A DNA stretch of 64,000 nt from NCBI GenBank assembly GCA_009773565.1, contig WSXY01000003.1:62001-126000 (forward strand), given 5' to 3'. This document shows, piece after piece, positions 9,026 to 16,886 of the stretch; position 1 is the first letter of the stretch, and every line of letters begins with the position of its first letter. The notes beneath the pieces were generated by a model. That model made no database searches. It was not told the origin of the DNA and saw only the letters and a program-made list of their open reading frames with translations. The DNA is from Actinomycetota bacterium (GTDB lineage: Bacteria > Actinomycetota > Coriobacteriia > Anaerosomatales > Anaerosomataceae). The position numbers and the translations under genes are program-made.

Positions 9026-9799
9026 ATGGCTCGACCGAGACCTTCCAACCGAACGGATATCGCCCGCGTGTCGAAAGCGCCCCGACGCATACTCATTCCT
9101 GTGCTGGTGCTGGTCGCCGTCTTGGTGGCTATCGCGTCATTCGTCGGCTCCGCACCCGCAGTGTGCGCCTCCTGTCATGCCATGAAGCCGTATGCGGATG
9201 CTCAGGACTCCACCGCGCACAAGAACATCGACTGCTACGCATGTCACCTTCAGGCGGGCGCATGGGATTGGCCCGCATTCAAGCTCACCGAGGTCACGCG
9301 CATGTACCCGCGGGCGAAGGAAACGAGCCTGACCGGTCCGGCTTCACGTATCGCCACGGCACCGTGCCTCACGTGTCACGAGGATGTGCTTGCAGGCGCC
9401 GTCGTGAGTGGCGGCATCCGGATCAAGCACAGCTCATGCACCCCGGTCGACAGTTGCGACGGTTGCCACGCGGCATCTGCGCACGGCGAGACAATCCGCT
9501 GGACACGCCGGGCAATCATGGAAGAATGCGTCGACTGCCACGTCGAGCAGCACGCAGCACGTGAATGCAACACGTGTCACGGTGCACGCACGCAGGCGGA
9601 GCGACTTGCGAAGGGCGCCTGGAAGGCGACCCATGCTACAGACTGGAAGAGCACGCACGGGATGGGCGATCTTCGCTACTGCCGCACCTGCCATACCGTC
9701 GACGCCTGCATGAAGTGTCATCCGACGGGTGTTCCGTCGCCATCAACGACCGGCACGAGCACAGGTGCACCTACGATACCGGGCGGAGGCGACCAGTGA
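9026..9799 (+). CDS. Membrane-anchored octahaem c-type cytochrome (module B)
   Basis: A 257-residue protein with a short basic N-terminus, one membrane segment at about residues 22-43, and then eight CXXCH haem sites (CASCH, CYACH, CLTCH, CDGCH, CVDCH, CNTCH, CRTCH, CMKCH). It should face the cell exterior and relay electrons. It is a clear paralogue of the first two-thirds of the 12-haem protein at 14470-15432: both share a HSSC...SCDxCH...AHGE...VMEDC-type stretch and THGMG before haem seven. The C-terminal tail is rich in S, T, P and G. No Shine-Dalgarno precedes the ATG at 9026 and a TATCAT box lies 25-30 bases upstream; GTG at 9068 is an alternative start. It overlaps the next gene by 4 bases. 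Confidence 0.86.
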   Translation: MARPRPSNRTDIARVSKAPRRILIPVLVLVAVLVAIASFVGSAPAVCASCHAMKPYADAQDSTAHKNIDCYACHLQAGAWDWPAFKLTEVTRMYPRAKETSLTGPASRIATAPCLTCHEDVLAGAVVSGGIRIKHSSCTPVDSCDGCHAASAHGETIRWTRRAIMEECVDCHVEQHAARECNTCHGARTQAERLAKGAWKATHATDWKSTHGMGDLRYCRTCHTVDACMKCHPTGVPSPSTTGTSTGAPTIPGGGDQ

Positions 9800-10572
9800 G
9801 TCCGCAGTCAGTCATCGAGTCACTTCGCCAACTGGCCCAGAATCCAAACTCGAACCTGGCGGCCACGTCGCTCGGCTTTGCGATCATGGTCGTTGTGGTG
9901 CTCATCCTCATCCTGGTCGTCTTGATGGTATTTGCGCCACGCACGCGGAAGCCGTCCGCCAAGAGCAGCGCTCCCACCAGGGGCACTGACGATGACACCG
10001 GCGAACCCGCAGCGGACCAAGACCCCCGGGCCACGACATTCTTGCGACGACGCCGCACCGCGCTGCTGACGATTCTCGCGCTTATCGCCGTCGGAAGCGC
10101 TTACGTATCGAGCGGGACGAACGACTACTGCGCGCGTACGTGCCACTCGATGACCAACGCCGGGATCAGCTGGACCACGTCACCGCACGCGAATACCGCG
10201 TGCGTGCGTTGCCACGAGAGCTCGCCTGTCGACGCTGTCGCGACCCGCACGCGTCATGTCGTGGGCCAACTGAGAGGCGCCTCGACGTCGCCACGCCGCG
10301 CGGCGGTGTCAAGCCGCCGGTGCCTCGGATGTCATGGCGACATCCTCGACGGGACCATCACCTCCGCGCAGGGTATTCGCGTCGTCCACTCACACATCAT
10401 CGCGGCCGGTGCCGATTGCCTGCGCTGCCACGGGACGATAGGCCACTCAACGACAGCGGCCACGCGCCCGGGCACGATGAACGACTGCATGAGGTGTCAC
10501 GACGGCGAGAAGGCCCTCGGGGCGTGCTTCATCTGCCACGAGAATCGCTCTGCAAGAGCCGCGAGACCTTAG
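9796..10572 (+). CDS. Two-segment membrane multihaem cytochrome (module B)
   Basis: A 258-residue protein starting at a GTG that overlaps the upstream stop (GTGA), with GGAGG-like GGCGGAGG ahead. It has a membrane segment at about residues 22-45, a charged, T/D-rich linker, a second segment at about 85-103, and then haem sites: one CX3CH (CARTCH) followed by CVRCH, CLGCH, CLRCH, CMRCH and CFICH. The motif GTNDYCARTCH right after the second membrane span is mirrored by GTNQYCARVCH in the paralogue at 13178-14473. The arrangement (haem close to a membrane helix) recalls NapC/NrfH-type quinol-linked cytochromes, but that role is inference. The 3' end overlaps the convergent NHL gene by 4 bases. 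Confidence 0.82.
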   Translation: MSPQSVIESLRQLAQNPNSNLAATSLGFAIMVVVVLILILVVLMVFAPRTRKPSAKSSAPTRGTDDDTGEPAADQDPRATTFLRRRRTALLTILALIAVGSAYVSSGTNDYCARTCHSMTNAGISWTTSPHANTACVRCHESSPVDAVATRTRHVVGQLRGASTSPRRAAVSSRRCLGCHGDILDGTITSAQGIRVVHSHIIAAGADCLRCHGTIGHSTTAATRPGTMNDCMRCHDGEKALGACFICHENRSARAARP

Positions 10573-11750
10573 CGCTCTGAAGCGCGACGACGCGTGACGA
10601 AGAGAATCGCGAGCGCTGCCAGCAGCGCAGCAAGCGGTATCGCACAGACCCGGAAGGGACTCGAAAGCGCCCGCGAGGCAGCCTGGCCGGGTCCGCCACC
10701 GGAACCCTCGATTCGCACGATCTGCAAGCGATTGTTCGAAGTGTCCGCCACAACGAACCAGTCACGCTTCGCGTCATACGCAAGGCTCGAGGGATAGACG
10801 AACTGCCCGTCGCCCGTGCCCTCTTGCCCGAAGCTGTTCTCGATCGCGCCTGAAGTCGCGTTCATGACGAGAATGCTGAAGTTGAATGCATCGACAGCGA
10901 CAAGCCGCCCTGCAGCGTCCAGAACGACATCCTGCGGTAGGTCCAGCACGACGTTGCTGCCCTCGGTGATGGGTGCAGTCGCCTCAGCTGAGGAACTTGT
11001 CTCGGAAGCATTCTTCGGTGTCGCCCATAAGAGCGAACCCGCAGGATCGAAGGCCTTGATGCTCCGGTTGAGTGGATCGGCGACATAGATGCGCTCGGCG
11101 TCAGCCGTGATGCCGCCGGCCGGCTCGATGGCCGCACCGGTGCCGCGACCGCGCTTACCGGCCCGCGACTTCTCGATGCCGTCAAGTCCGAACTGGATGA
11201 CCTCGCCGCCACTACGCACGTACACGGTCTCGTCGAGCACCGTGATGCCCAGCGCCTGCGGCACCTTCCACTCCCGGACGAACGCAAATCGATCATCAAA
11301 TACGATGACCTTGCCGTTCTTGAAGTCCGAGATGTAGACGAAGCCGTCGGCGTCGACTGCCACGTCGGCCGGCCGCCCGATCTGGCCCTTGGCCGCTCCG
11401 CCGGCCCCCGTCTGGATGGGACCCCTGAATGTGCCGTCCGGATTGAACGCCAACACGCGTGCACGCTGCGGATCCGTCGCGTAGATTGTGCCGTTCGGTG
11501 CCACGGCGACGGCGGTGGGTCCGAGCAGCTGCTCGCCCGCGGAAGGGCCGTAGCCGTAGATGGAGCGCACCCAGGTCATGCCGCCGGCTGCGGCAGTCTG
11601 CTGGGGCAGCCCCGCGGGCACCAGAAACCGAATGAAGAAGTAGCTCACGCCACAAAGCACGAGCACGAGGATCACGAGGATCGCAACAAGGGCAGCGGTC
11701 CAGTTCTGGCCCATACCGCCGTCGTTCGAGGTCTCTATCGGTGTGCTCAC
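10569..11750 (-). CDS. Membrane-anchored NHL-repeat beta-propeller protein (module B)
   Basis: A 393-residue protein with an N-terminal membrane anchor (about residues 18-42), an extracytoplasmic NHL/six-bladed propeller (about 65-350) and a second hydrophobic helix near the C-terminus followed by basic residues. Propeller blades show the usual pattern VAVAPNGTIYATD, VAVDADGFVYISD, ITADAERIYVAD, VVLDAAGRLVAVD, LAYDAKRDWFVVAD, each followed by a hydrophobic strand. It is paralogous to the protein at 16887-18125: both have GGMTWVRSIYGYG or DGITWVRSLYAWG after the anchor and end in a single hydrophobic helix. It is cotranscribed with the TPR gene (1-base overlap). Function unknown; likely a scaffold or assembly factor for the cytochromes. 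Confidence 0.85.
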   Translation of the reverse strand: MSTPIETSNDGGMGQNWTAALVAILVILVLVLCGVSYFFIRFLVPAGLPQQTAAAGGMTWVRSIYGYGPSAGEQLLGPTAVAVAPNGTIYATDPQRARVLAFNPDGTFRGPIQTGAGGAAKGQIGRPADVAVDADGFVYISDFKNGKVIVFDDRFAFVREWKVPQALGITVLDETVYVRSGGEVIQFGLDGIEKSRAGKRGRGTGAAIEPAGGITADAERIYVADPLNRSIKAFDPAGSLLWATPKNASETSSSAEATAPITEGSNVVLDLPQDVVLDAAGRLVAVDAFNFSILVMNATSGAIENSFGQEGTGDGQFVYPSSLAYDAKRDWFVVADTSNNRLQIVRIEGSGGGPGQAASRALSSPFRVCAIPLAALLAALAILFVTRRRASER

Positions 11751-12502
11751 TACTCGCCCCCTACCTTCGCAAGGCCTTTCAGGGCCTCAGGCATGTCCGG
11801 TATGAAACGAAGTGCGGCATTGTAGTCCGCGCGCGCACCAGCCAGATCGCCGAGCGCCGCCTTCACGTCGGCTTGCTCGACAAGGACATCCGCCATTCGC
11901 GGATCGACTTTCAGGGCGATCGCATACTCCTCGAGTGCGGCCGCCCCCTCGCCTTGCTTCGCGAGGAGCCGCGCCTTGAAGATCGCCGCATCGGCAAGCT
12001 CAGAGTTCGACGCCACATAGGTGGCACCCTTTGCGCTTGCCGCCTTCACGCGCTCGTCGTAGTACTCGATCGCGCGCTTCTTGGCAGCCTCGTATGCCGC
12101 GATGGCCTCGGCCATCTTGCCCTGCTTCTCCAGCATATAGGCGTCTGCCATGTAGAAAGCAGGCAGATTCGCCACCCTCTTGCCGTTCGCGCTCGCACTC
12201 CGCGCATCCGCATAACGATCGGCCGCGACGTATGCGTACGTGAGGTCAACCCAGCTCTGCGCGACCTTCGGCTGTTCTTGCGTGGCAGTCTCGGCCGTTG
12301 CAACAGCGCGCTCAACGACCGTACGCGGCGCCTTCGAGACCTCCAGGCCATACAGCACGATCGTGGCGACAACCGCGAGAATCACAATGATGGTTGCGAG
12401 AACCGCTGTGAGCATGAACTGCTGATCAACGACGAACCTGCGCGACCGGGGCTGTGCTTCCGGCTCCGCGCTAGGAATGGGCTCCGCAATTTCCTCGCTC
12501 AA
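11750..12502 (-). CDS. Membrane-anchored TPR protein (module B)
   Basis: A 250-residue protein with a cytoplasmic N-terminus of about 28 residues, a membrane helix at about 30-52 and an extracytoplasmic helical domain built of tetratricopeptide-like pairs. The C-terminus AALEEYAIALKVDPRMADV then ARADYNAALRFIPDMPEAL is a clear TPR signature. Its paralogue at 18179-18943 ends with the near-identical ARADFEAALKFIPDFQPAL. It starts 33 bases after leuD in the same direction and overlaps the NHL gene by one base, so translation is probably coupled. The likely role is a protein-interaction partner for cytochrome assembly; inference from context. Confidence 0.82.
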   Translation of the reverse strand: MSEEIAEPIPSAEPEAQPRSRRFVVDQQFMLTAVLATIIVILAVVATIVLYGLEVSKAPRTVVERAVATAETATQEQPKVAQSWVDLTYAYVAADRYADARSASANGKRVANLPAFYMADAYMLEKQGKMAEAIAAYEAAKKRAIEYYDERVKAASAKGATYVASNSELADAAIFKARLLAKQGEGAAALEEYAIALKVDPRMADVLVEQADVKAALGDLAGARADYNAALRFIPDMPEALKGLAKVGGE

Positions 12503-12535
12503 GAAGTGCTCCTCTGAGAATCCGACAGTCGTTGG

Positions 12536-13030
12536 CTAGCGAAGAAGCTTCTGCTTGACCGATTCGACAAGTCCACCCTGCTCGATCATGTCCTTGATGA
12601 ACGGGGGGAACGGCTGGGCCTGAAAGGACGCACCTGTCGTCTCGTTCGTGATCGTGCCGGTATCGGCGTCGACCGAGAGGAGGTCACCATCGCTGATAGC
12701 GTCGACAGCCTCCGGGGATTCCATGATGGGCAGCCCTGTATTGATCGCGTTGCGATAGAAGATGCGCGCGAAGGACTTTGCGATGATGACACTGACGCCC
12801 GCAGCCTTGATCGAGATGGGCGCGTGCTCCCGTGACGACCCGCAGCCGAAGTTCTCCTCGGCGACGAGGATGTCACCCGGCTGGACCTTGCCGACGAAAC
12901 CGGCATCAAGATCCTCCATGCAGTGCTTCGCAAGCTCTTCAGGAATGCTCGTATTGAGATAGCGAGCCGGGATGATGACATCTGTGTCGATATCGCGACC
13001 GTACTTGTGGGTCGTGCCTGAGAACTTCAC
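12536..13030 (-). CDS. leuD: 3-isopropylmalate dehydratase small subunit
   Basis: A 164-residue swivelling-domain subunit that pairs with LeuC to isomerise 2- to 3-isopropylmalate (and probably citramalate to 3-methylmalate). Motifs: YGRDIDTDVIIPARYLNTS (the YLNT stretch is in the substrate-specificity loop), ENFGCGSSREHAPISIKAAG and IAKSFARIFYRNAINTGLP. The start is GTG 13030, with GGGAGG 9 bases upstream. Its natural partner leuC lies 7.9 kb away, beyond cytochrome module A, and a TPR gene follows it. It therefore needs its own promoter or readthrough from module A. Confidence 0.93.
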   Translation of the reverse strand: MKFSGTTHKYGRDIDTDVIIPARYLNTSIPEELAKHCMEDLDAGFVGKVQPGDILVAEENFGCGSSREHAPISIKAAGVSVIIAKSFARIFYRNAINTGLPIMESPEAVDAISDGDLLSVDADTGTITNETTGASFQAQPFPPFIKDMIEQGGLVESVKQKLLR

Positions 13031-13163
13031 AGTGTGCAGCCTCCCTGGTGCGTGCGAATAACGCGTACTTGGGCACGAATCCTAGCATATCGAGAGCGAA
13101 GAACGCGCGGGGACACCGCCGACTGGGCGTCGTGCAAGAATCAAGCGTCTACTCCCAATCTAC

Positions 13164-13177
13164 AGCCCCCGGGGGCT
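13164..13177. terminator. GC palindrome abutting the end of cytochrome module A
   Basis: AGCCCCCGGGGGCT is a perfect 14-base palindrome immediately after the stop codon of the gene ending at 13178. It could fold as a short hairpin ending the module A transcript before leuD. There is no T-run behind it on either strand, so termination is uncertain. Confidence 0.3.
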
Positions 13178-14473
13178 CTAGAAGTTGTGGCAGAGACTGC
13201 ACATGGGTTCGGTTCGATCAGTCCGCCCGGCATGACACGCGCATCCGGAATCACGCGGCGCCGCTCGGTGCTCGAGCCTCCAATTGCCAGCGTGACCGGG
13301 GAATCCGGTGTGGCAACCCGAGGAACACCAATTCCTCTCGTGACACTTGTAGCAGGACTCTTTGCGTTCCCAGGCAGCATCGCGCGCGTGTGTTCCTTTG
13401 ATGAAAGCAGCACTGTGCGGAAGGCGCAGCCCGTGGCAGCTATCGCAATCGCGCTTCTCATCGTGGCAACCCCCGCACGAGATATCCCCGATTTCCGTCA
13501 TCGGGTACAGGACGTCTCCAGAGCCCAGGGTTGCTGTCGACTCCTTGGTCTCTGACAGCAGCGAGGAGTCATACGGATCACCGACGTGACACGTGGTGCA
13601 TGAGGTCGGGGCATTCTGGCCGCCATGACATGCGAGACACGAAGACATCGAGTAGGTACGGCGTTTCGAATGACCGACGGTTGAGTGACACGAAACGCAT
13701 GTCATACCGGCTGCAGACGGCTGCGAGTGGGACATCCGGATTCCCCGTGGACTCTGGGTTGTCGAGCGGATGCCCTTCTCGTGACAACGGATGCATGACG
13801 CAGCGGTAACCACCGCTCGACCATCGGGACGTCCGCCAGCAACGTACGTCGCTGCCATATCTACGCGCCCAAACACCCCCGTGACAATGCCCGCAATACC
13901 CGGCTCTTCATGACACGAGACACAGCGCGAGTGATCAAGATCAACCGCCGCATTTACCTTCGACTGCCCTGCATGACACACGCGGGCGCAGTACTGATTG
14001 GTCCCGGTGACAAGGTAGCCAGAAACAAGGGCCATCAGAATCAGCGCAGGCGTGGCGATGCTGACTAGAACAGACCTGGATATGAACCAGCGTCCCGTAA
14101 ACATCTCTTTGTCACTACCCAAACGCCCAGTGCCATCGACCGGCTCAACATCACTTTCGCTGTCTGGACCCAAAGCCAGATCTACCGCACTTCCGTCATC
14201 AATTGCCCCGACGGTGGCAGTATCCGCGACGAGCGGGACCATATCCGACTCATTGTCATCATCAGCCGGAGTATCAGCATCATTGACCCGGTAGCGACGT
14301 ATCTTGACCACGCGGCGCTTACCGGGTGTTAGAACGAGCAGCAGGCCGAGCACGGCTATCAGCGCAACGAGAAAGATCGCACTCATGATGAGGGCTGACA
14401 CCGTCGGGTTTGCCGCAGGATTCCGAATCGCCAGCGTCACCGCATCCCAAAGTATGCGAACATACGCCATCAT
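13178..14473 (-). CDS. Two-segment membrane multihaem cytochrome with non-standard haem sites (module A)
   Basis: A 431-residue enlarged paralogue of the 9796-10572 protein. Order: membrane segment (about 25-48), acidic linker, second segment (about 133-155), then CARVCH (CX3CH), CVSCH, CIRCH, CVSCH, CLACH, CTTCH, CGGCH, CDSCH, CYKCH, CSSGCH (CX3CH), a CACH stretch that lacks one spacer residue, and CSLCH at the extreme C-terminus. That gives nine canonical sites, two CX3CH and one degenerate. The second half (about residue 300 on) has no counterpart in the module B protein. Its ATG overlaps the upstream 12-haem gene by 4 bases (ATGA), so the two are translationally coupled. Probably extracytoplasmic electron relay anchored near the quinone pool; inference. 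Confidence 0.85.
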   Translation of the reverse strand: MMAYVRILWDAVTLAIRNPAANPTVSALIMSAIFLVALIAVLGLLLVLTPGKRRVVKIRRYRVNDADTPADDDNESDMVPLVADTATVGAIDDGSAVDLALGPDSESDVEPVDGTGRLGSDKEMFTGRWFISRSVLVSIATPALILMALVSGYLVTGTNQYCARVCHAGQSKVNAAVDLDHSRCVSCHEEPGIAGIVTGVFGRVDMAATYVAGGRPDGRAVVTAASCIRCHEKGIRSTTQSPRGIRMSHSQPSAAGMTCVSCHSTVGHSKRRTYSMSSCLACHGGQNAPTSCTTCHVGDPYDSSLLSETKESTATLGSGDVLYPMTEIGDISCGGCHDEKRDCDSCHGLRLPHSAAFIKGTHARDAAWERKESCYKCHERNWCSSGCHTGFPGHAGNWRLEHRAAPRDSGCACHAGRTDRTEPMCSLCHNF

Positions 14474-15432
14474 TTGGAGTCACCCTTTACTCGCCCGGGA
14501 AAGGATGGTCCATTCTTGCCACCGGGACCTCCAGGGTGTATGTGACGGGCGTGGCACCGCTCACATGTCTGCTTCGTATGACAACGCGTACACCGGGGGT
14601 CGCTCGTGGATGACGTTTCCCCGGAGTGCTTTGCCAGATACCCCGGAATGTGCGGCATCACGATCCCGTGACACGAGTCACAGAACGCCCGGGACTTGTG
14701 GCACTTCTCGCACGATGCGCGATCGGCTACCGCCGCAGGCCCATGCTCGGAACCGAACGTCACAGGATGTGGGATTGAAACCTTATGGCAGCGTTTGCAG
14801 TAGTCGTCCGGGTGACACGTGACACACGAATCAAGCTTGCCCATTCCGTGAGTCTGACGCCACAGCGGCCCATGTGTGACCTGCCATGGACCGGCAGCAA
14901 GCCGGGCGGTCTTCAACGCGCCTTCGTGACACGCGTCGCACTCGAGCACGGCCTTCTCTCGCTGATGACATGCCGTGCAATCCTCCATGACAGCCTGGCG
15001 CTTCCATCTGACTTCTTCGCCATGAGCCGTGGTGGAGTGGCAAGAATCGCACGACGAGCCAAGCGCACAGGACGAGTGCAGTATCCGGATGCCCGTCCTG
15101 CCGGGAGTACGCTCATTCGATCCGTCATGGCATGCATTGCATCCGACAGTTGACGTCTCGCGAACCGGTCCCTGAGGTTTTCCGCCCAACAGAGCGTTGG
15201 GATACATCCGAAGTAGCTCGTTTGCCTTGAACGACACCAACGACGCCCCCGGAGCATGACATTTGTAGCAGCCGACAGACGCGTGGCTCGACTTGTTCTG
15301 AGCGAGAACGACTTCGCTGTGACAGAGCCTGCAGGCTACTGCAGACGAGCCCCCCGTAAGAACCCCCACCAGTAACGTCATGAGAATCCCGCCGATAGCG
15401 AGAGACAGACCCTGACGACGTCTCAACTTCAT
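14470..15432 (-). CDS. Membrane-anchored dodecahaem c-type cytochrome (module A)
   Basis: A 320-residue protein with one N-terminal membrane helix (about residues 9-31) and twelve CXXCH sites: CRLCH, CYKCH, CNACH, CDSCH, CTACH, CDACH, CVTCH, CKRCH, CEKCH, CDSCH, CTRCH, CERCH. The ATG at 15432 has AAGGAG 10 bases upstream; an earlier in-frame start at 15528 would cross the terminator hairpin of the upstream gene. The first eight haems align with the octahaem protein at 9026-9799; four more are added at the C-terminus, ending in a P/G-rich tail. Likely a membrane-tethered relay in the envelope. Confidence 0.87.
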   Translation of the reverse strand: MKLRRRQGLSLAIGGILMTLLVGVLTGGSSAVACRLCHSEVVLAQNKSSHASVGCYKCHAPGASLVSFKANELLRMYPNALLGGKPQGPVRETSTVGCNACHDGSNERTPGRTGIRILHSSCALGSSCDSCHSTTAHGEEVRWKRQAVMEDCTACHQREKAVLECDACHEGALKTARLAAGPWQVTHGPLWRQTHGMGKLDSCVTCHPDDYCKRCHKVSIPHPVTFGSEHGPAAVADRASCEKCHKSRAFCDSCHGIVMPHIPGYLAKHSGETSSTSDPRCTRCHTKQTCERCHARHIHPGGPGGKNGPSFPGRVKGDSK

Positions 15433-15520
15433 AAAACGGGGGCTCCTTAATGATGGCGAAAAACTGCCAGGGACGCTCATGTACGATAGCAAATCCGCTG
15501 CCGGACGGCGAGTTGAATCT

Positions 15521-15559
15521 GAAAACACAGGGCGACCCCCGTTTCCGGGAGCCGCCCTG
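15521..15559 (-). terminator. Rho-independent terminator after the hexahaem cytochrome
   Basis: On the minus strand a CAGGGCG...CGCCCTG outer stem (15528-15534 with 15553-15559) and an inner CCCG/CGGG stem around a short loop are followed by TGTTTTC. It lies 35 bases downstream of the hexahaem cytochrome stop, so this gene can be transcribed as a single-gene unit or at higher level than the genes after it. Confidence 0.75.
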
Positions 15560-15593
15560 ATCGTGCTGCGAACTACGCTAGGTCAGTATCACT

Positions 15594-16625
15594 CTAGTAG
15601 GTGATATTGATACCAGCGTCCTGTGCGGAGTTGATGTGGCACTTGAGGCACAGACCATCCACTGCGGTAGCGCTCGTGGATGAAGCCACGGCCGACGCAG
15701 TCGCGTAGGCACCAGACTTCTGGAACCGGTAGTAACCATTGGTGTAGTGCGGGAACGAGTCGAACGTAACACCGGTCTGGTCAACGCCACCGGCGTCATG
15801 GCACTTGCGGCACGTGTCAGAATCGACCCATGCGGCCTGAACGCTGATGCTGTCGCCAGCGGCCGAGAAGCCACCAACTTCGGCGAGCTTCATCGGGTGG
15901 CCCTTGTACTCGCTGCCAGCGATGTAGCCGCTGCCGTCGTAGTAGCCGGGACCGCCAGTGATGGTCGACTCGGAGGCATCCGTATACTCTGCGTGGCACT
16001 GGCTGCAGAACGCAACCTGCTGCAGGTACTTGTTAGCCGACGAAACGGCTGCAGCCTGGCCCGCGAAGACCGCGGTGATGGCGGCGTTGCCGCCCGCTGC
16101 GCCAATAACTTCCGGCTGAATCGGACGATCCGCACGGACGCGCAGGATCTTGGTCACGTTGCCGCCCTGGAAGGTGCCAGCACCATGAACTGCGTGGCAG
16201 CCAGCGCAAGAGGCGCTCGAAGAGTTGTGAGCAAAGCTGTTGCTGACCGTGTAATTAGCAGCGATGCCACCGTAAAGCTGAACGCCACCGACTGCCGTCT
16301 GGATGTGGCAGTAGTTGCAGGCGTTGCCAACAGACGAACGGAGAAGCATCTCGGTTGGCTCCGAACCAGAGGTCCAGGCATTGGCGCCAGTGCCAGCGGT
16401 GTCAGGCCACGTGAAGGCCGACGTTGCGGCATAGTGAACCGAGTGGCACACTGCGCACTTCGACGTGCCAGTGGTGTAGCCAGCGTGCGGAGTAGGAACA
16501 GCGGCATTCGCGCCAGTTGCGCTCCACTCGATGTAGATATTGCCGTTCGGCCGGGCCATGGCGACGCCTGCGAAGGAAAGGGCGAGGGCGACTGCCAGGG
16601 CCACGACGATGAAGGTCTTCTTCAT
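15594..16625 (-). CDS. Secreted hexahaem c-type cytochrome, OmcS-like nanowire candidate
   Basis: A 343-residue exported protein. The signal peptide MKKTFIVVALAVALALS ends at about AMA|R (residue 24), with no further membrane segment or wall anchor. Haem sites begin at C57, C103, C140, C207, C272 and C326. There are exactly six other histidines (H47, H64, H133, H147, H243, H293), just enough for bis-histidine ligation of all six haems. CAVCHSVH and CAGCHAVHG, the MLL stretch just before haem two, KGHP between haems four and five, and a last haem at the extreme C-terminus match the order I recall for OmcS of Geobacter sulfurreducens. Two ribosome sites precede it: AAGGAG 9 bases before ATG 16625 and GGAAGGAGG before an in-frame ATG at 16667. 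Own promoter and terminator suggest high expression. Role as a filament subunit is inference. Confidence 0.88.
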   Translation of the reverse strand: MKKTFIVVALAVALALSFAGVAMARPNGNIYIEWSATGANAAVPTPHAGYTTGTSKCAVCHSVHYAATSAFTWPDTAGTGANAWTSGSEPTEMLLRSSVGNACNYCHIQTAVGGVQLYGGIAANYTVSNSFAHNSSSASCAGCHAVHGAGTFQGGNVTKILRVRADRPIQPEVIGAAGGNAAITAVFAGQAAAVSSANKYLQQVAFCSQCHAEYTDASESTITGGPGYYDGSGYIAGSEYKGHPMKLAEVGGFSAAGDSISVQAAWVDSDTCRKCHDAGGVDQTGVTFDSFPHYTNGYYRFQKSGAYATASAVASSTSATAVDGLCLKCHINSAQDAGINITY

Positions 16626-16798
16626 GGTGTGTGACTCCTTATTGGATGAGTAAGGGTTTCTTGTCATGTTAATTCACTCACCTCCTTCCGCGACAGAATA
16701 TCGTTGCGAAGCGCGTGCTTCGATCAACCCGGATGATGTGATGACTTCTATGGCTTTCAAATTATCATTATCTGATGTTGATTGCTATCTCAAAGACC

Positions 16799-16826
16799 AG
16801 TTAACAATTGCTAATTATTCTGTCAA
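16799..16826 (-). promoter_or_regulatory. Putative promoter of the hexahaem cytochrome
   Basis: A perfect minus-strand TTGACA (16821-16826) is followed after 16 bases by TTAACT (16799-16804), a weak -10 box. The surrounding stretch (16740-16830) is markedly AT-rich compared with the rest of the window. The predicted transcript would have a leader of about 165 bases ahead of ATG 16625. Confidence 0.45.
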
Positions 16827-16834
16827 GCACATAC

Positions 16835-16870
16835 CGTGCCGACCCGCTAGTGTAGCGAGCCATCGGCACG
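16835..16870 (-). terminator. Hairpin between the NHL gene and the hexahaem cytochrome
   Basis: CGTGCCGA and TCGGCACG (16835-16842, 16863-16870) form a perfect outer stem, with an inner CGCT/AGCG pair. It starts 17 bases after the NHL stop and directly precedes the TTGACA of the cytochrome promoter. There is no clear T-run, so it may be a weak terminator or an RNA-processing/stabilising hairpin. Confidence 0.4.
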
Positions 16871-16886
16871 ACTACTGTCGAGGTTC

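Noticed and set aside
9026-10572. Nitrite reductase NrfHA or tetrathionate-type complex
   Set aside because: The proteins have multiple haems and membrane helices but no CXXCK site or other catalytic signature, and the gene partners are NHL/TPR proteins.
12536-13030. leuD as the partner of the 35703 large subunit rather than of leuC
   Set aside because: The second large subunit has its own adjacent small subunit; LeuD has a YLNT loop suited to isopropylmalate-type substrates.
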